From positions 186,001 through 250,000 of the forward strand of contig NZ_JAAGOX010000032.1 in the NCBI RefSeq assembly GCF_010500245.1: DNA of 64,000 nucleotides, read 5' to 3'. Below the pieces are notes generated by a model. That model did not search any database. It had not been told where the DNA came from and saw only the letters and a program-made list of their open reading frames with translations. The stretch comes from Ruegeria sp. PrR005 (GTDB taxonomy: Bacteria > Pseudomonadota > Alphaproteobacteria > Rhodobacterales > Rhodobacteraceae). Made by a program: the position numbers and the translations under genes. Positions 1 through 8,562 of this stretch are shown piece after piece (the stretch's first letter is position 1; the number at the start of each line of letters is the position of its first letter).

Positions 1-133
1 CGCCCATGCCCGGCATCTCGATCTTGATCACCTCGGCGCCCAGATCAGCCAGCATCGAGGTGCAGAATGGCCCCGACATGACCCGTGACAGGTCCAGTAC
101 GCGAATGCCGCTGAGGATGCCCTGGTTGCTCAT
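1..133 (-). CDS. CoA-transferase family III (CaiB/BaiF), 5' part only
   Basis: This is the first 44 codons of a gene that runs off the left edge of the window. The translation begins [20 protein letters not shown] and continues with [19 protein letters not shown]. This is the N-terminal nucleotide-fold signature of formyl-CoA/carnitine CoA-transferase (class III) enzymes: hydrophobic strand, G-P-x-C/A-x-x-x-LADLGA-V-IKIE. The family moves CoA between an acyl-CoA donor and a carboxylic acid and would act in the cytoplasm. The ATG overlaps the stop of the upstream quinone-reductase-like gene (ATGA, 130-133), so the two are probably translationally coupled in one IclR-headed operon. The substrate cannot be told from this fragment, and catalytic Asp is outside the window. 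Confidence 0.85.
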   Translation of the reverse strand, partial: MSNQGILSGIRVLDLSRVMSGPFCTSMLADLGAEVIKIEMPGMG

Positions 134-1119
134 GCCCATGCGCCTTTGCTTGCGTCGGCGTTCAGAACCGCCTTGCCCTGAATGCGCCTGTTGGCCAGAT
201 CATCCAGCGCCTCGGGCAGATTGCCGATAGAGTGGCGTTCATCGACCAGCGGATTGATATGCCCTTCGGCAATCAGCCCTTCGAGTTTCGTCTGAAGTCC
301 AGCAAGCAGGGCTGCGTCGGTGTCGTGATTCCAGTAGACCCCGATGGCGGAGGCGCGTTTCAACAAGAGACGGTGCGGCGCTAGTTTCTGCATCGCACCA
401 GAAGAAAAGCCGACGATCAAGTAACGCCCGTCATGGGCGATGCAGCGCAGGCTGTTTTCTCCGATCTCTCCCCCGACCGGATCGAGGATCACATTGGCGC
501 CCCTGCCGCCGGTGATGGACTTGACCTGATCCACCCAGTCGCTGTCGCGGTAGCACACAAGGTGGTGTGCCCCATGCGCCTTTGCGGTCTCAAGTTTCTC
601 CTGCGACCCGGCGGTTGCGATAATGGTTGCGCCGTTGGCCGCCGCAATCTCGACCGCGGCAAGCCCGACACCTCCGGCTGCGGCGTGGATCATCACGGTG
701 TCGGCCGGTGTCAGTCGGGCGCAGGTGTCCAACGCGACCAGCGCTGTTGTATAAGAGACAGGAAGAGCCGCAGCCTGGGACAGGCTAAACCCCTCCGGAA
801 CCCGGATGGCCATGTCCTGGCGCACCAGCGCGTATTCGGCAAACCCGCCCCACAGGACCTTGCTGGCGACCGCGTCACCGGGCTTGAACGCGCTGCCTTC
901 GGGGGCGTCTTCGACGATCCCGGCAAGCTCCTGTCCGACAACAAAGGGGCGCGGAGGGCGGACCTGGTATGTGTCCGCGACCATCAGGAGGTCTGAGTAG
1001 TTGAGGGCCGCATGGGAGACGCGCACCAGAAGATGGTCTGCATCCCGCTTTGGGAGAGCAATCTCTTTGACGTCCAGATGCTCCAATCCCGGAGACGGGC
1101 CCGATACCCAGGCTTTCAT
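130..1119 (-). CDS. Zinc-independent MDR-family NAD(P)H:quinone oxidoreductase / alcohol dehydrogenase-like
   Basis: A 329-residue medium-chain dehydrogenase/reductase. The N-terminal GroES-like half (about residues 1-120) contains NYSDLLM and a VGQELAG segment. The Rossmann half carries [14 protein letters not shown], the NADPH-binding loop typical of zeta-crystallin/quinone reductases, and later ILDPVGG. The zinc-ligand Cys/His pattern of classical alcohol dehydrogenases is absent, which points to the zinc-free quinone reductase/enoyl reductase branch. It sits between an iclR gene (4-bp ATGA overlap at 1116-1119) and a CoA-transferase (overlap at 130-133), so it likely serves in acyl-CoA catabolism, for instance reducing an unsaturated intermediate. 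That role is inference; the fold assignment is firm. Confidence 0.85.
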   Translation of the reverse strand: MKAWVSGPSPGLEHLDVKEIALPKRDADHLLVRVSHAALNYSDLLMVADTYQVRPPRPFVVGQELAGIVEDAPEGSAFKPGDAVASKVLWGGFAEYALVRQDMAIRVPEGFSLSQAAALPVSYTTALVALDTCARLTPADTVMIHAAAGGVGLAAVEIAAANGATIIATAGSQEKLETAKAHGAHHLVCYRDSDWVDQVKSITGGRGANVILDPVGGEIGENSLRCIAHDGRYLIVGFSSGAMQKLAPHRLLLKRASAIGVYWNHDTDAALLAGLQTKLEGLIAEGHINPLVDERHSIGNLPEALDDLANRRIQGKAVLNADASKGAWA

Positions 1120-1940
1120 TGCGATCCATCCTTTGGTTGGCTGGCGGCGCTATCCGCAGACAAAAGCGCGTTCACGCGCAGGCACGCTGCCTTGAGCAGC
1201 TCACCGGACCGTTTCACCACGTCAGGCGTGGCGCGCGGGGTCGGGATGGCGATTGCCAGGCTGCCTGCGGGGCAACCGTTGCTCCAGGAGAAGGCGGCAC
1301 CAATCCCGGTCACCCCTTCGTAGGTTTCGCCATAGGACACCACGTATCCGGTCTTTTCCGCCAAAGCGATATTCTGGCGCAGCGCCACTGGATCGACCAG
1401 CGTGCGATCGGTGATCGGGGCGAGTTGCCGCGACAGGTAGCGGTCGCGCTCGGCCTCGTCCAAAAGGACCAGAACCGCCCGGGGTGCTGCACCGGCATGG
1501 AGCGGGAAGATACTGCCGATCTGTTCGAAAACGCGCAGCCCTTCGCGGGTGCTTTCAATCTGGTCGACGCAGCGCACAGCGCCACCAGCGCCGACCACGG
1601 ATGTCAGGATCACGGTTTCGCGGGTTTCAAAGGACAGCTGCTCAAGAACTGGGCGGCAAAGCCCACGAATGTCGAAAAGCGCCGAGGCACGCCGCCCCAG
1701 ATCAATCGCGGCCGGTCCGAGCGAATAGCGGTTCCGTTCGGCCAGCAGGGTGAGAAAGCCCCTGTCGGCCAAAAACTTTACAAGACGGCTGACCGTTGAT
1801 TTTGGCATCCCTGTCGCCTCGGCGATTTCGCCTTGGGACCAAGTTGGCGCATCCATCTGGAAAAGGTCCAGAATCTGAAGGGTTTTTTGGACCAGGCCTA
1901 CGCCGGGCGGGGCTGGTGTATCTTTTGTAACTGCGTTCAT
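1116..1940 (-). CDS. IclR-family transcriptional regulator
   Basis: A 274-residue regulator. The winged helix-turn-helix occupies about residues 15-75 (SQGEIAEATGMPKSTVSRLV). The IclR effector-binding domain follows, with the characteristic G-YG-S-EETYEGVTGIGAAF stretch near the C terminus. I chose the ATG at 1940 (MNAVTKD) because the longer reading frame adds an unrelated 44-residue leader running through the divergent promoter. It heads the minus-strand operon with the quinone reductase and CoA-transferase and diverges from dctP (81 bp between start codons). That is the usual arrangement for an IclR protein controlling both itself and an uptake operon. Candidate operator repeats lie at 1945-1978. 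The inducer is unknown, probably a substrate of the TRAP system or its CoA thioester. Confidence 0.88.
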   Translation of the reverse strand: MNAVTKDTPAPPGVGLVQKTLQILDLFQMDAPTWSQGEIAEATGMPKSTVSRLVKFLADRGFLTLLAERNRYSLGPAAIDLGRRASALFDIRGLCRPVLEQLSFETRETVILTSVVGAGGAVRCVDQIESTREGLRVFEQIGSIFPLHAGAAPRAVLVLLDEAERDRYLSRQLAPITDRTLVDPVALRQNIALAEKTGYVVSYGETYEGVTGIGAAFSWSNGCPAGSLAIAIPTPRATPDVVKRSGELLKAACLRVNALLSADSAASQPKDGSQ

Positions 1941-1944
1941 GTCC

Positions 1945-1978
1945 CAATATATATTGAATAGTCTCAAAATATGGAATA
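1945..1978. promoter_or_regulatory. Candidate IclR operator in the iclR-dctP divergent promoter
   Basis: A perfect 12-bp palindrome CAATATATATTG (1945-1956) lies five bases upstream of the iclR start. It is followed by a direct repeat TATTGAATA (1952-1960) and TATGGAATA (1970-1978), offset by 18 bp. The block is AT-rich within a GC-rich neighbourhood. A position overlapping the iclR leader and 40-75 bp upstream of dctP suits a divergently acting IclR dimer pair. No experimental motif for this IclR member is known to me, so this is a pattern-based suggestion. Confidence 0.35.
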
Positions 1979-2020
1979 CCCTAAATGCCAAGATCAGGGA
2001 AATCCACTGGGAGGATAGTG

Positions 2021-3031
2021 ATGAACCCGATGAAGAGACTGTTCGTTGCGGGCATTGCCGCAACTCTTTCATTTGTGGGCGCGGTGACTGGTGCTTCGGC
2101 TGAGAACGTTCTCAAGCTGGCGACCTTTGTTCCACCGGTCTATGTCCTGCACGAGCCCATCTTCGAAAAGCTCGCTACCGATCTGGAGGCGGCGACCGGT
2201 GGGTCGACCCGTATCGAAATCTACCCTTCGGGCGAACTGGGGCAGGGCCCGGTGGAGCAATACAAGCGTGCCGTTTCCCGCATCGCCGAGATCGCCTATG
2301 GTCTGCCGGGGTATACGTCTTCGATCTTTCCCAAGACGCTTCTGATCGAACTGCCGGGCGTGACCGACGGACACGAGGACGCGACGCGCAAGTTGTGGAA
2401 GGTGATGGACAAGCACCTGCGCGACGAGTTCAAGAAGACCGTGCCGCTTGCACTGTTCGTGACGCCGCCTGCGGTGCTCATGATGCGCGACAAGCCGATC
2501 CATTCACTGTCGGACCTTGAAGGGTTGAAGATCCGGGTTTCGTCCTCATCGGCCGCCGCCGTGATCGAATCCTACGGCGCCACCCCGGTGCCGATGCCTG
2601 CCAACAAGGTCTATACCGCGATGAGCACGGGTGTCGTCGACGGCGCGCTGATGGGCACGGATTCACTTTTGATCTTCAAGCTGATCGAGACGACCAATTT
2701 CGTGACCACGAATATCCCGCAGATGCCGACGACCATTTTCCTGGTTGCCAATGAAGAGGCCCTGAATGAGCTGAGCGCAGAGGATCGCAAGGCGCTGGAC
2801 GATCTGACCGGTCTCGACATTTCGCTGCGTTCGGCGGATGGGCTGGCAAAGTTCGGCGAGATCGCCATGGGCAAATTCGCCGCCAAAGAGGGTAGCGAGA
2901 CCATCGTCCTTTCGCAGGAAGAGCGTGAGAAATTCGATGCCAAGGCCGCCGCGGCTGTCGAGAAACTGCTGGCCGAATTCGACGCCTTGGGCATCCCTGC
3001 GACCGAAGTAGTCGGCGATATGAAAATGTGA
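2021..3031 (+). CDS. dctP: TRAP transporter solute-binding protein (DctP type)
   Basis: A 336-residue periplasmic solute-binding protein with a Sec signal peptide: MNPMKRLF, a hydrophobic core, then cleavage near GASA|EN at about residue 28. The mature protein shows TRAP-binding-protein features: IEIYPSGELGQ near the N terminus, LKIRVSSSSAAAVIESYGATPVPMPANKVYTAM in the middle, and GVVDGALMGTDS. The invariant ligand arginine is probably the R of KIRV. The start at 2021 is preceded by GGAGGA at 2009-2014; the upstream frame extension lacks a signal peptide. It is followed by dctQ and dctM in the usual order. TRAP systems take up C4-dicarboxylates, keto acids or similar organic acids with a sodium gradient; the exact ligand is not readable here. 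Confidence 0.92.
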   Translation: MNPMKRLFVAGIAATLSFVGAVTGASAENVLKLATFVPPVYVLHEPIFEKLATDLEAATGGSTRIEIYPSGELGQGPVEQYKRAVSRIAEIAYGLPGYTSSIFPKTLLIELPGVTDGHEDATRKLWKVMDKHLRDEFKKTVPLALFVTPPAVLMMRDKPIHSLSDLEGLKIRVSSSSAAAVIESYGATPVPMPANKVYTAMSTGVVDGALMGTDSLLIFKLIETTNFVTTNIPQMPTTIFLVANEEALNELSAEDRKALDDLTGLDISLRSADGLAKFGEIAMGKFAAKEGSETIVLSQEEREKFDAKAAAAVEKLLAEFDALGIPATEVVGDMKM

Positions 3032-3040
3032 ACTGGCACA

Positions 3041-3064
3041 GCGCCCCCGCCTTGCCGGGGGCGC
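3041..3064 (+). terminator. Intercistronic hairpin between dctP and dctQ
   Basis: GCGCCCCCG (3041-3049), a six-base loop CCTTGC, then CGGGGGCGC (3056-3064) form a perfect 9-bp GC stem ten bases after the dctP stop. No T-run follows, so it is more likely a partial terminator or 3'-end stabiliser that raises the amount of binding protein over the membrane subunits than a full stop. Confidence 0.6.
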
Positions 3065-3083
3065 GCAAGTTTGGCAGGTGGAC

Positions 3084-3587
3084 ATGAACAGGCTCATTGA
3101 CCGGGTCGCGATGGTCATGGGAATTCTCGGCGGCGTGGTCCTGTTCGGCCTCGTCTTCCTGACATTCTCGGACGTGATCCTGCGATACTTCTTTTCGGCG
3201 CCTCTGCGGGGGCGGCAGGACATCGTCGAAATCGGAATGGTTGTGACCTTGATGCTTGCCGCGCCCTATGCATGGCGCACCGCAAGTCACATCAGTGTCG
3301 ATCTCTATGACGGCATTCCCTTCAGACCCCTGGAAGTGCTGCGGCGGCTGCTGGTCAAGCTGTCGGTCGCTGCGGTCTCTGGGCTGATTGCCTGGCGGTC
3401 GCTCGAAGCGGCAGAAGATGCCGCGTTGTTCAACGAGGCGACGAACATGATCGGGATTCCCCACCTTCCCTTCATCCGGCTGATCACCGCGATTACCGTT
3501 TTGCATCTGGTGATCCTGATCGCGGAGACCTGGGACGACGTGAAGGAGGCCACGACAGGCGGACAGGCAGGCGGGTACGAATCATGA
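3084..3587 (+). CDS. dctQ: TRAP transporter small membrane subunit (DctQ type)
   Basis: A 167-residue integral membrane protein with four predicted hydrophobic helices, the DctQ hallmark. It contains FSDVILRYFFSAPLRGRQDIVE after the first helix and WRTASHISVDLYDGIP between helices two and three, both typical of the family. A GTG six bases upstream (3078) is possible, but the ATG at 3084 has AGG five bases before it and gives a standard N terminus. The stop overlaps the dctM start as ATGA (3584-3587), so the two membrane subunits should be made together. It joins DctM in the inner membrane to form the sodium-coupled importer fed by DctP. Confidence 0.9.
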   Translation: MNRLIDRVAMVMGILGGVVLFGLVFLTFSDVILRYFFSAPLRGRQDIVEIGMVVTLMLAAPYAWRTASHISVDLYDGIPFRPLEVLRRLLVKLSVAAVSGLIAWRSLEAAEDAALFNEATNMIGIPHLPFIRLITAITVLHLVILIAETWDDVKEATTGGQAGGYES

Positions 3588-4915
3588 CCCCGATCGCAAC
3601 AGGATTTGCCGGCCTGGCATTGCTGCTGGTCCTGATGGCGCTGCGGGTGCCCGTGGCTTTCGCCATGATCGTGTCCGGGCTGGCGGGCATCACGATGCTG
3701 AATTCTTGGTCCGCCGCCACAGCCACCCTGTTCACGGAAACCTGGGGAACGCTCACCTATGTCGAGCTGACGGTCATTCCGCTCTTCGTTCTGATGGGGA
3801 ACATCGCCAGCGCGTCGGGCATGAGCCGTGATCTCTATAACATGGCCTACGCATGGATCGGTCATTTCCGGGGGGGGCTGGCACATGCGACGATCCTGGG
3901 ATGTACCGGGTTTGCTGCCCTGTCCGGTTCCTCGGTCGCTTCGGCTCTGACGCTGGGCCGCGTGGCCCTGCCCGAAATGAAGCGGTTCGGTTACGACGCC
4001 AAGTTCGGCGCGGGCGCAGTTGCGGCTGGCGGAACGCTTGGCATCCTGATCCCGCCGTCCACGGGGTTCATCATCTACGCGATCCTGACTGAGGAAAGCA
4101 TCGGACGCTTGTTTCTTGCGGGTGTGATCCCGGGCCTGATCCTGTCGGGCGGTTTCATGCTGACGATCTGGGTGCTGACGCTGATTCGCCCGTCCATCGG
4201 GCCCGCAGGCGAGCGGTTCGGGCTGGCCGAACGGTTCAGGTACCTGTTGCGCGGCACCGCGATCCTGTTGATCATTGTTCTGTCCATTGGGGGCATCTAT
4301 GGCGGGATATTCACCCCGGTCGAGGCGGCGGCGGTCGGCGCGACGCTGGCGCTGGTTTTTTCGCTTCCGCGCAAGCAGTTCACCCTCAAGGCCCTGGTCG
4401 ATGCAATCCTGAGTACGGTCGCCACCAGCGCCATGATCTATTTCATCATCATCGGCGCCAGCGTCTTTTCGCCGTTCCTTGCCTTGACCCGGATCCCTGA
4501 TGCACTGGCCGACGGGCTTGTGGAACTGGCCTTGCACCCGCTGGTTCTGCTGGCGCTGATACTTGCGGTTTTCATCATGCTTGGCACGTTTCTGGATGGG
4601 TTCGCAATGATGGTTCTTGTGCTGCCCATCGTTCTACCGATCATCCAGCAATCCGGCATCGCCGAGCTGCTGGGCATTGCCTCGCAATCCGACCTGATCA
4701 TCTGGTTCGGCGTGATCATGGTGATCGTGCTTGAGATGGCGCTGATCAGCCCCCCGGTGGGCATGAACGTCTTTGTCGTTAAGAGCGTTTCGGACGCATC
4801 GATGAGCGAGATTTACCGCGGCATCATGCCATTCTGGGTCACCATGCTCGCCTGCCTGATCGTCGTCACGGCCTTTCCGTCTCTGGCTCTCTATTTGCCG
4901 GGCACCATGCGCTAG
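3584..4915 (+). CDS. dctM: TRAP transporter large membrane subunit (DctM type)
   Basis: A 443-residue polytopic permease with about 12 hydrophobic segments. Family motifs are visible: VELTVIPLFVLMGNIASASG near residue 65, GCTGFAALSGSSVASALTLG near 115, AAGGTLGILIPPSTGFIIYAI near 155, and a mirrored second half with LGTFLDGFAMMVLVLPIVLP and ISPPVGMNVFVVKSV. These correspond to the two inverted-repeat ion- and substrate-binding halves of DctM/SiaM. It is the transporting subunit of the dctPQM set and is translationally coupled to dctQ. Length and motif content are normal. Confidence 0.93.
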   Translation: MTPIATGFAGLALLLVLMALRVPVAFAMIVSGLAGITMLNSWSAATATLFTETWGTLTYVELTVIPLFVLMGNIASASGMSRDLYNMAYAWIGHFRGGLAHATILGCTGFAALSGSSVASALTLGRVALPEMKRFGYDAKFGAGAVAAGGTLGILIPPSTGFIIYAILTEESIGRLFLAGVIPGLILSGGFMLTIWVLTLIRPSIGPAGERFGLAERFRYLLRGTAILLIIVLSIGGIYGGIFTPVEAAAVGATLALVFSLPRKQFTLKALVDAILSTVATSAMIYFIIIGASVFSPFLALTRIPDALADGLVELALHPLVLLALILAVFIMLGTFLDGFAMMVLVLPIVLPIIQQSGIAELLGIASQSDLIIWFGVIMVIVLEMALISPPVGMNVFVVKSVSDASMSEIYRGIMPFWVTMLACLIVVTAFPSLALYLPGTMR

Positions 4916-5243
4916 CCGGATGCCGTGCGACAGAGCCGGATACCGAGCGAGGTTTTGCGGTGGATTTCAAGGTTTGATCCAATGGTCGATCGAATGAACC
5001 GGTTGAGGGTGCTTTCCCGAAGGATCACGCTGGCTGCTAGGGGTCGAAGGCGGAGACGTAACCAGCGGGCAAGGGCATTTTGATGGGCGCTCGACCCCGT
5101 ATTCGCTGCAACTTTGAAATTGGTTTCAGCGCGAACTGGCGCACGCGAAAGACTTGCGGGACAGGGAAAACCTTGTTCTGAATACGGATATCCTGCGCCG
5201 CAGGATCGGCGGATCGAGCCAGGATAATGGAAAGGGTATTAGG
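4916..5243. promoter_or_regulatory. 328-bp intergenic region with two inverted repeats
   Basis: No convincing gene lies here; the in-frame upstream extension of the M81 gene has no ribosome-binding site or family match. Two symmetrical elements stand out. One is TGAAA-TTGG-TTTCA (5115-5128). The other is ATCCTGCG-C-CGCAGGAT (5190-5206), an 8-bp perfect inverted repeat around one central base, ending 37 bases before the next start codon. They are candidate operators for the downstream M81/ABC/M20 block. The regulator is unknown. Confidence 0.35.
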
Positions 5244-6692
5244 ATGAAGGTGTTTATTGCGGGCCTTGCGACGGAGACCAACAGCTTCTCTCCGATCCCA
5301 ACGGGAACCCTTGCCTTTCAGGACAGTTTCGTCAGCCGCAAGGCGACGGCGGAACCGGCCAATCTGTTTTCGGCGCCGTTGCATGAGTGGCGCCAGATGG
5401 CAGAGGCGCGGGGGTGGGAGGTGATCGAAAGCCTTGCCGCCTTTGCCCAGCCTGCCGGGCCGACCATACGCGGGACATATGAATATTTTCGGGACGAAAT
5501 CCTTGATGACCTCCGCGAGGCGGCGCCAGACATCGCGCTGTTTTCGATGCATGGTGCGATGATCGCCGAAGGTTATGACGATTGCGAGGGCGATCTGTTG
5601 ACCCATGCCCGCGCGATCCTGGGTGACAAGGCGGTGATCGGGCTGGAAATCGACCCGCACAACCATCTGACACAGGATATGCTGGACGCGGCCGACCTGA
5701 TCATCTGCTACAAGGAATATCCGCATACGGACAGCCCCGACCGGGCGCGCGAGTTGTTCGCGCTGGCAGCCGATACGGTCGAAGGCAAGATCAAACCCGT
5801 GATGCGGGACTACGATTGCCGGATGATCACGATGTTTCACACCACGCGCGCACCGATGCGCGGCTTTGTCGACGAGATGCAGGCGAACGAAGGCAAGGAT
5901 GGTGTCTTGTCTCTGTCGCTGTCGCACGGGTTCCCTTGGGGCGATTGTGAAAGAGTGGGCGCACGTATGCTGGCGATAACCGATGGCGACGCGGGCAAGG
6001 CCCAAGCAATTGCGCGTGCTTTCGGCGAAAAACTCTGGTCCTTGCGTGAAGGTGTACGGGTGAACTGGCCGTCGATTGGCGGCGCGCTGGACAAGGCGCA
6101 GGCGGCAGCGGAAACTCCGGTTGTGGTGGCGGACTTTGCCGACAATGCCGGCGGAGGCGCTCCTGCGGATTCCACCTTTGTCCTGCAAGAGGTCCTGGCG
6201 CGCGGGCTGACGGATGTGGTGATCGGCATTTTCTGGGATCCGGTCGTCGTTCGGATGTGCATGGATTCCGGTGTCGGCGCGACGATGCAGGTCAGGTTGG
6301 GCGGCAAGATTGGGCCGATGTCCGGTGATCCTGTCGACCTGACGGTGACCGTGCGGGGCATCAAGGAGAACATGCACCAGATGATGGGTCAGACCAGAAT
6401 GCCGATGGGTAACGGTGTGTGGCTTGAATCGAATGGCGTTCACATGGTGCTGAGCGACAAGCGGACTCAGGCCTTTCATCCGATCGGTTTCACCGACCTC
6501 GGGCTTGACCTGTCAAAGATGAAGATTGTTGTGGTGAAATCGTCGCAGCATTTCCACGCTGGTTTTGCGCCGATCGCATCGGAAGTGATCTATATTTCCG
6601 GTCCCGGCGCGATTACTCCGGACTATGCAAACATCCCCTATACCAAACGTCACGGGGGATACTGGCCCAAGGTCGAAGACCCCTTTCGCTGA
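5244..6692 (+). CDS. M81 family metallopeptidase, MlrC-like
   Basis: A 482-residue protein that starts MKVFIAGLATETNSFSPIPTG, the classic N terminus of the MlrC/DUF1485 family. A probable zinc-site segment is SMHGAMIAEGYDDCEGDLL, with D-H-N at IDPHNHLT further on. A second conserved block is DFADNAGGGAPADSTFVLQEVL. The C-terminal MlrC_C domain ends at KSSQHFHAGFAPIASEVIYI-GPGA. Microcystinase C (MlrC) is the named family member and cleaves linear peptides; most family members in marine bacteria have other, unknown amide substrates. I set the start at 5244 on family similarity, with AAAGGG 11-16 bases upstream. It precedes a dipeptide-type ABC importer and two M20 hydrolases, suggesting joint use of an imported peptide-like or amide compound. 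Confidence 0.85.
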   Translation: MKVFIAGLATETNSFSPIPTGTLAFQDSFVSRKATAEPANLFSAPLHEWRQMAEARGWEVIESLAAFAQPAGPTIRGTYEYFRDEILDDLREAAPDIALFSMHGAMIAEGYDDCEGDLLTHARAILGDKAVIGLEIDPHNHLTQDMLDAADLIICYKEYPHTDSPDRARELFALAADTVEGKIKPVMRDYDCRMITMFHTTRAPMRGFVDEMQANEGKDGVLSLSLSHGFPWGDCERVGARMLAITDGDAGKAQAIARAFGEKLWSLREGVRVNWPSIGGALDKAQAAAETPVVVADFADNAGGGAPADSTFVLQEVLARGLTDVVIGIFWDPVVVRMCMDSGVGATMQVRLGGKIGPMSGDPVDLTVTVRGIKENMHQMMGQTRMPMGNGVWLESNGVHMVLSDKRTQAFHPIGFTDLGLDLSKMKIVVVKSSQHFHAGFAPIASEVIYISGPGAITPDYANIPYTKRHGGYWPKVEDPFR

Positions 6693-6713
6693 TTCCTTTC
6701 CAACCGGCTCTGG

Positions 6714-6731
6714 CCCAATCGGATTATTGGG
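6714..6731 (+). terminator. Hairpin after the M81 gene
   Basis: CCCAAT (6714-6719), loop CGGATT, ATTGGG (6726-6731) lies 22 bases after the M81 stop and well before the next start (6897). The stem is short and the following bases are only moderately T-rich, so a weak terminator or a regulatory palindrome are both possible. Confidence 0.35.
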
Positions 6732-6896
6732 TTCTCAGGAGGTTTGCCTTTGAAAAGGTGGACTTTTCTTGCGTATCGGTTTGCTATTTGAACCGACGGT
6801 GGCCTTTTTTCCGAAATCCTTTGACTCGTACAAGCGGCGCCTCAATGATCGAGTCAGCGCATCAAAATTGCGTGTTAAAACTACAGGGAGCAAACA

Positions 6897-8492
6897 ATGT
6901 TCAAAACCGCACGACGCGGCCTGATCAAGGGTGCCGTTGCCGCGATGGTGATGAGCCTGGGGTTGAGTGCCTCAGGAACATTCGCCCAGGCTGAGACTAC
7001 CCTGAAGGTCGTTCCGCATTCGGACCTGAAGATTCTCGACCCGATCTGGACCACTGCCTATATCTCGCGCAACCACGGCTACATGATCTATGACACGCTG
7101 TTTGCGCTGGACGAATCCGGTAATATCCAACCGCAAATGGTGGATACGGTCACAACATCCGACGATGGGCTTACCATCACCATGACCCTGCGCGATGGTC
7201 TTTCGTGGCACGATGGCGCTCCGGTGACGGCGGCGGACTGCGTCGCCTCGATCAAGCGCTGGGGCTCCAAGGACGCCATGGGTCAGAAGATGATGAGTTT
7301 CGTCGACTCGCTTGAGGCGACGGATGACAAGACCATTACCTTCAAGCTCAACTCGCAGACCGGTCTTGTGACGCTGGCGTTGGCCAAGCCCAGTTCGAAC
7401 GTCCCGTTCATGATGCCCGAGCGTGTCGCCAATACGCCGTCGTCCGAGCAGATCTCGGAGTTCATCGGGTCAGGCCCCTTTGTGTTCAATCAGGAAGCCT
7501 GGGAGCCCGGCACCAAGATCGTCTATGACAAGTTCGCGGCCTATGTTCCACGCTCGGAACCGGCCTCGGGTCTAGCGGGCGGCAAGATCGCCAAGGTTGA
7601 CCGGGTCGAGTGGCTGCCGATCCGTGACCAGCAACAGGCGGTCAACGCGCTGAAGGCAGGCGAACTCGACTATATCGAAGGGCTGCCACACGATCTGCTG
7701 CCTCTGGTCGAGGGTGACGAGAACATCAAGCTTGTCGACTTCAACCCGGCTGGCAACCAGTTCACCTTCCGGTTCAATGTTTTGCACCCTCCGTTCGACA
7801 ATCCGAAGATGCGGCAGGCTCTGCTCTATGCGCTGAACCAGGAGGATTTCCTGCAAGCCCAGATCGGCAATGCCGACTACTACAAGGCGTGCAAGGCAAT
7901 GTTCGGGTGCGGCATGCCGTTCGAGACGATGGCCCATATGGATGGCCTATTGGAATCGAACTTTGACAAGGCGCGCGAACTGATCGCGGAATCGGGCTAT
8001 AATGGCGAACCGATCCTGCTGATGCACTCGACCGACCTTGCGGTTCTCACCAACCTTGCGCCGGTGGCCAAGGATCTGATGGAAGCCGTCGGCCTGAATG
8101 TCGACATGCAGTCGATGGACTGGCAGACGCTGGTGGCGCGCCGCTCCAAGAAGGATCTGCCTGCCGATGGCGGCTGGAACGCCTTCATCACCTCGTGGAC
8201 TGCGGGTGACCTGTTCAACCCGGTGGCTATGGCCTTCCTCAACTCGTCGTGTGACAAGGCCCTCTTTGGCTGGCCCTGCGACGAGAAGATCGAGGGGCTG
8301 CGCGATGCCTTTGCGCGTGCGACCACCAAGGAAGAGCAGCTGAAGATCGTCGAGGATGTCCAGGGTGCTTGGCTCGAGTATCCGACCCATATTCACCTGG
8401 GTCAGTGGAACCAGGCCACAGCGACACGGTCGAACGTCGATGGTGTTCTGCCCACTGGCGCGGCGGTGTTCTGGAACATCTCGAAGAACTGA
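6897..8492 (+). CDS. ABC transporter peptide-type solute-binding protein (SBP_bac_5)
   Basis: A 531-residue binding protein of the DppA/OppA class. The N terminus MFKTARRGLIKGAVAAM has a twin-arginine-like RRGLIK followed by a hydrophobic core and AQA|ET cleavage near residue 32, so export may use Tat rather than Sec. Mature features include LKILDPIWTTAYISRNHGYMIYDTLF near the N terminus, TLRDGLSWHDGAPVTAADCV-S-KRW, which is the family PROSITE-like block, and FRFNVLHPPFDNPKMRQALLYALN. A strong AGGGAG precedes the ATG. It is followed by two permeases and a fused double ATPase. Ligands of this class include di/oligopeptides, but also opines, nickel and glutathione; the two M20 amidohydrolases downstream favour an amide-linked compound. 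Confidence 0.9.
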   Translation: MFKTARRGLIKGAVAAMVMSLGLSASGTFAQAETTLKVVPHSDLKILDPIWTTAYISRNHGYMIYDTLFALDESGNIQPQMVDTVTTSDDGLTITMTLRDGLSWHDGAPVTAADCVASIKRWGSKDAMGQKMMSFVDSLEATDDKTITFKLNSQTGLVTLALAKPSSNVPFMMPERVANTPSSEQISEFIGSGPFVFNQEAWEPGTKIVYDKFAAYVPRSEPASGLAGGKIAKVDRVEWLPIRDQQQAVNALKAGELDYIEGLPHDLLPLVEGDENIKLVDFNPAGNQFTFRFNVLHPPFDNPKMRQALLYALNQEDFLQAQIGNADYYKACKAMFGCGMPFETMAHMDGLLESNFDKARELIAESGYNGEPILLMHSTDLAVLTNLAPVAKDLMEAVGLNVDMQSMDWQTLVARRSKKDLPADGGWNAFITSWTAGDLFNPVAMAFLNSSCDKALFGWPCDEKIEGLRDAFARATTKEEQLKIVEDVQGAWLEYPTHIHLGQWNQATATRSNVDGVLPTGAAVFWNISKN

Positions 8493-8503
8493 CAAAAGCG
8501 GAA

Positions 8504-8530
8504 CTGCGCGGCAGCCCGGCTGCCGCGCAG
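8504..8530 (+). terminator. Intercistronic hairpin between binding protein and permease genes
   Basis: CTGCGCGGCAGC (8504-8515), loop CCG, GCTGCCGCGCAG (8519-8530) make a perfect 12-bp stem 11 bases after the binding-protein stop. There is no T-run, so it probably protects the upstream mRNA or terminates partially. This mirrors the hairpin between dctP and dctQ. Confidence 0.65.
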
Positions 8531-8562
8531 ACCATTTCGCCGCGTAAAAGAGTCGGAGTCCC

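Noticed and set aside
5037-6479. 480-residue minus-strand frame over the M81 gene
   Set aside because: Antisense of the MlrC-like gene; His/Arg-rich without motifs.
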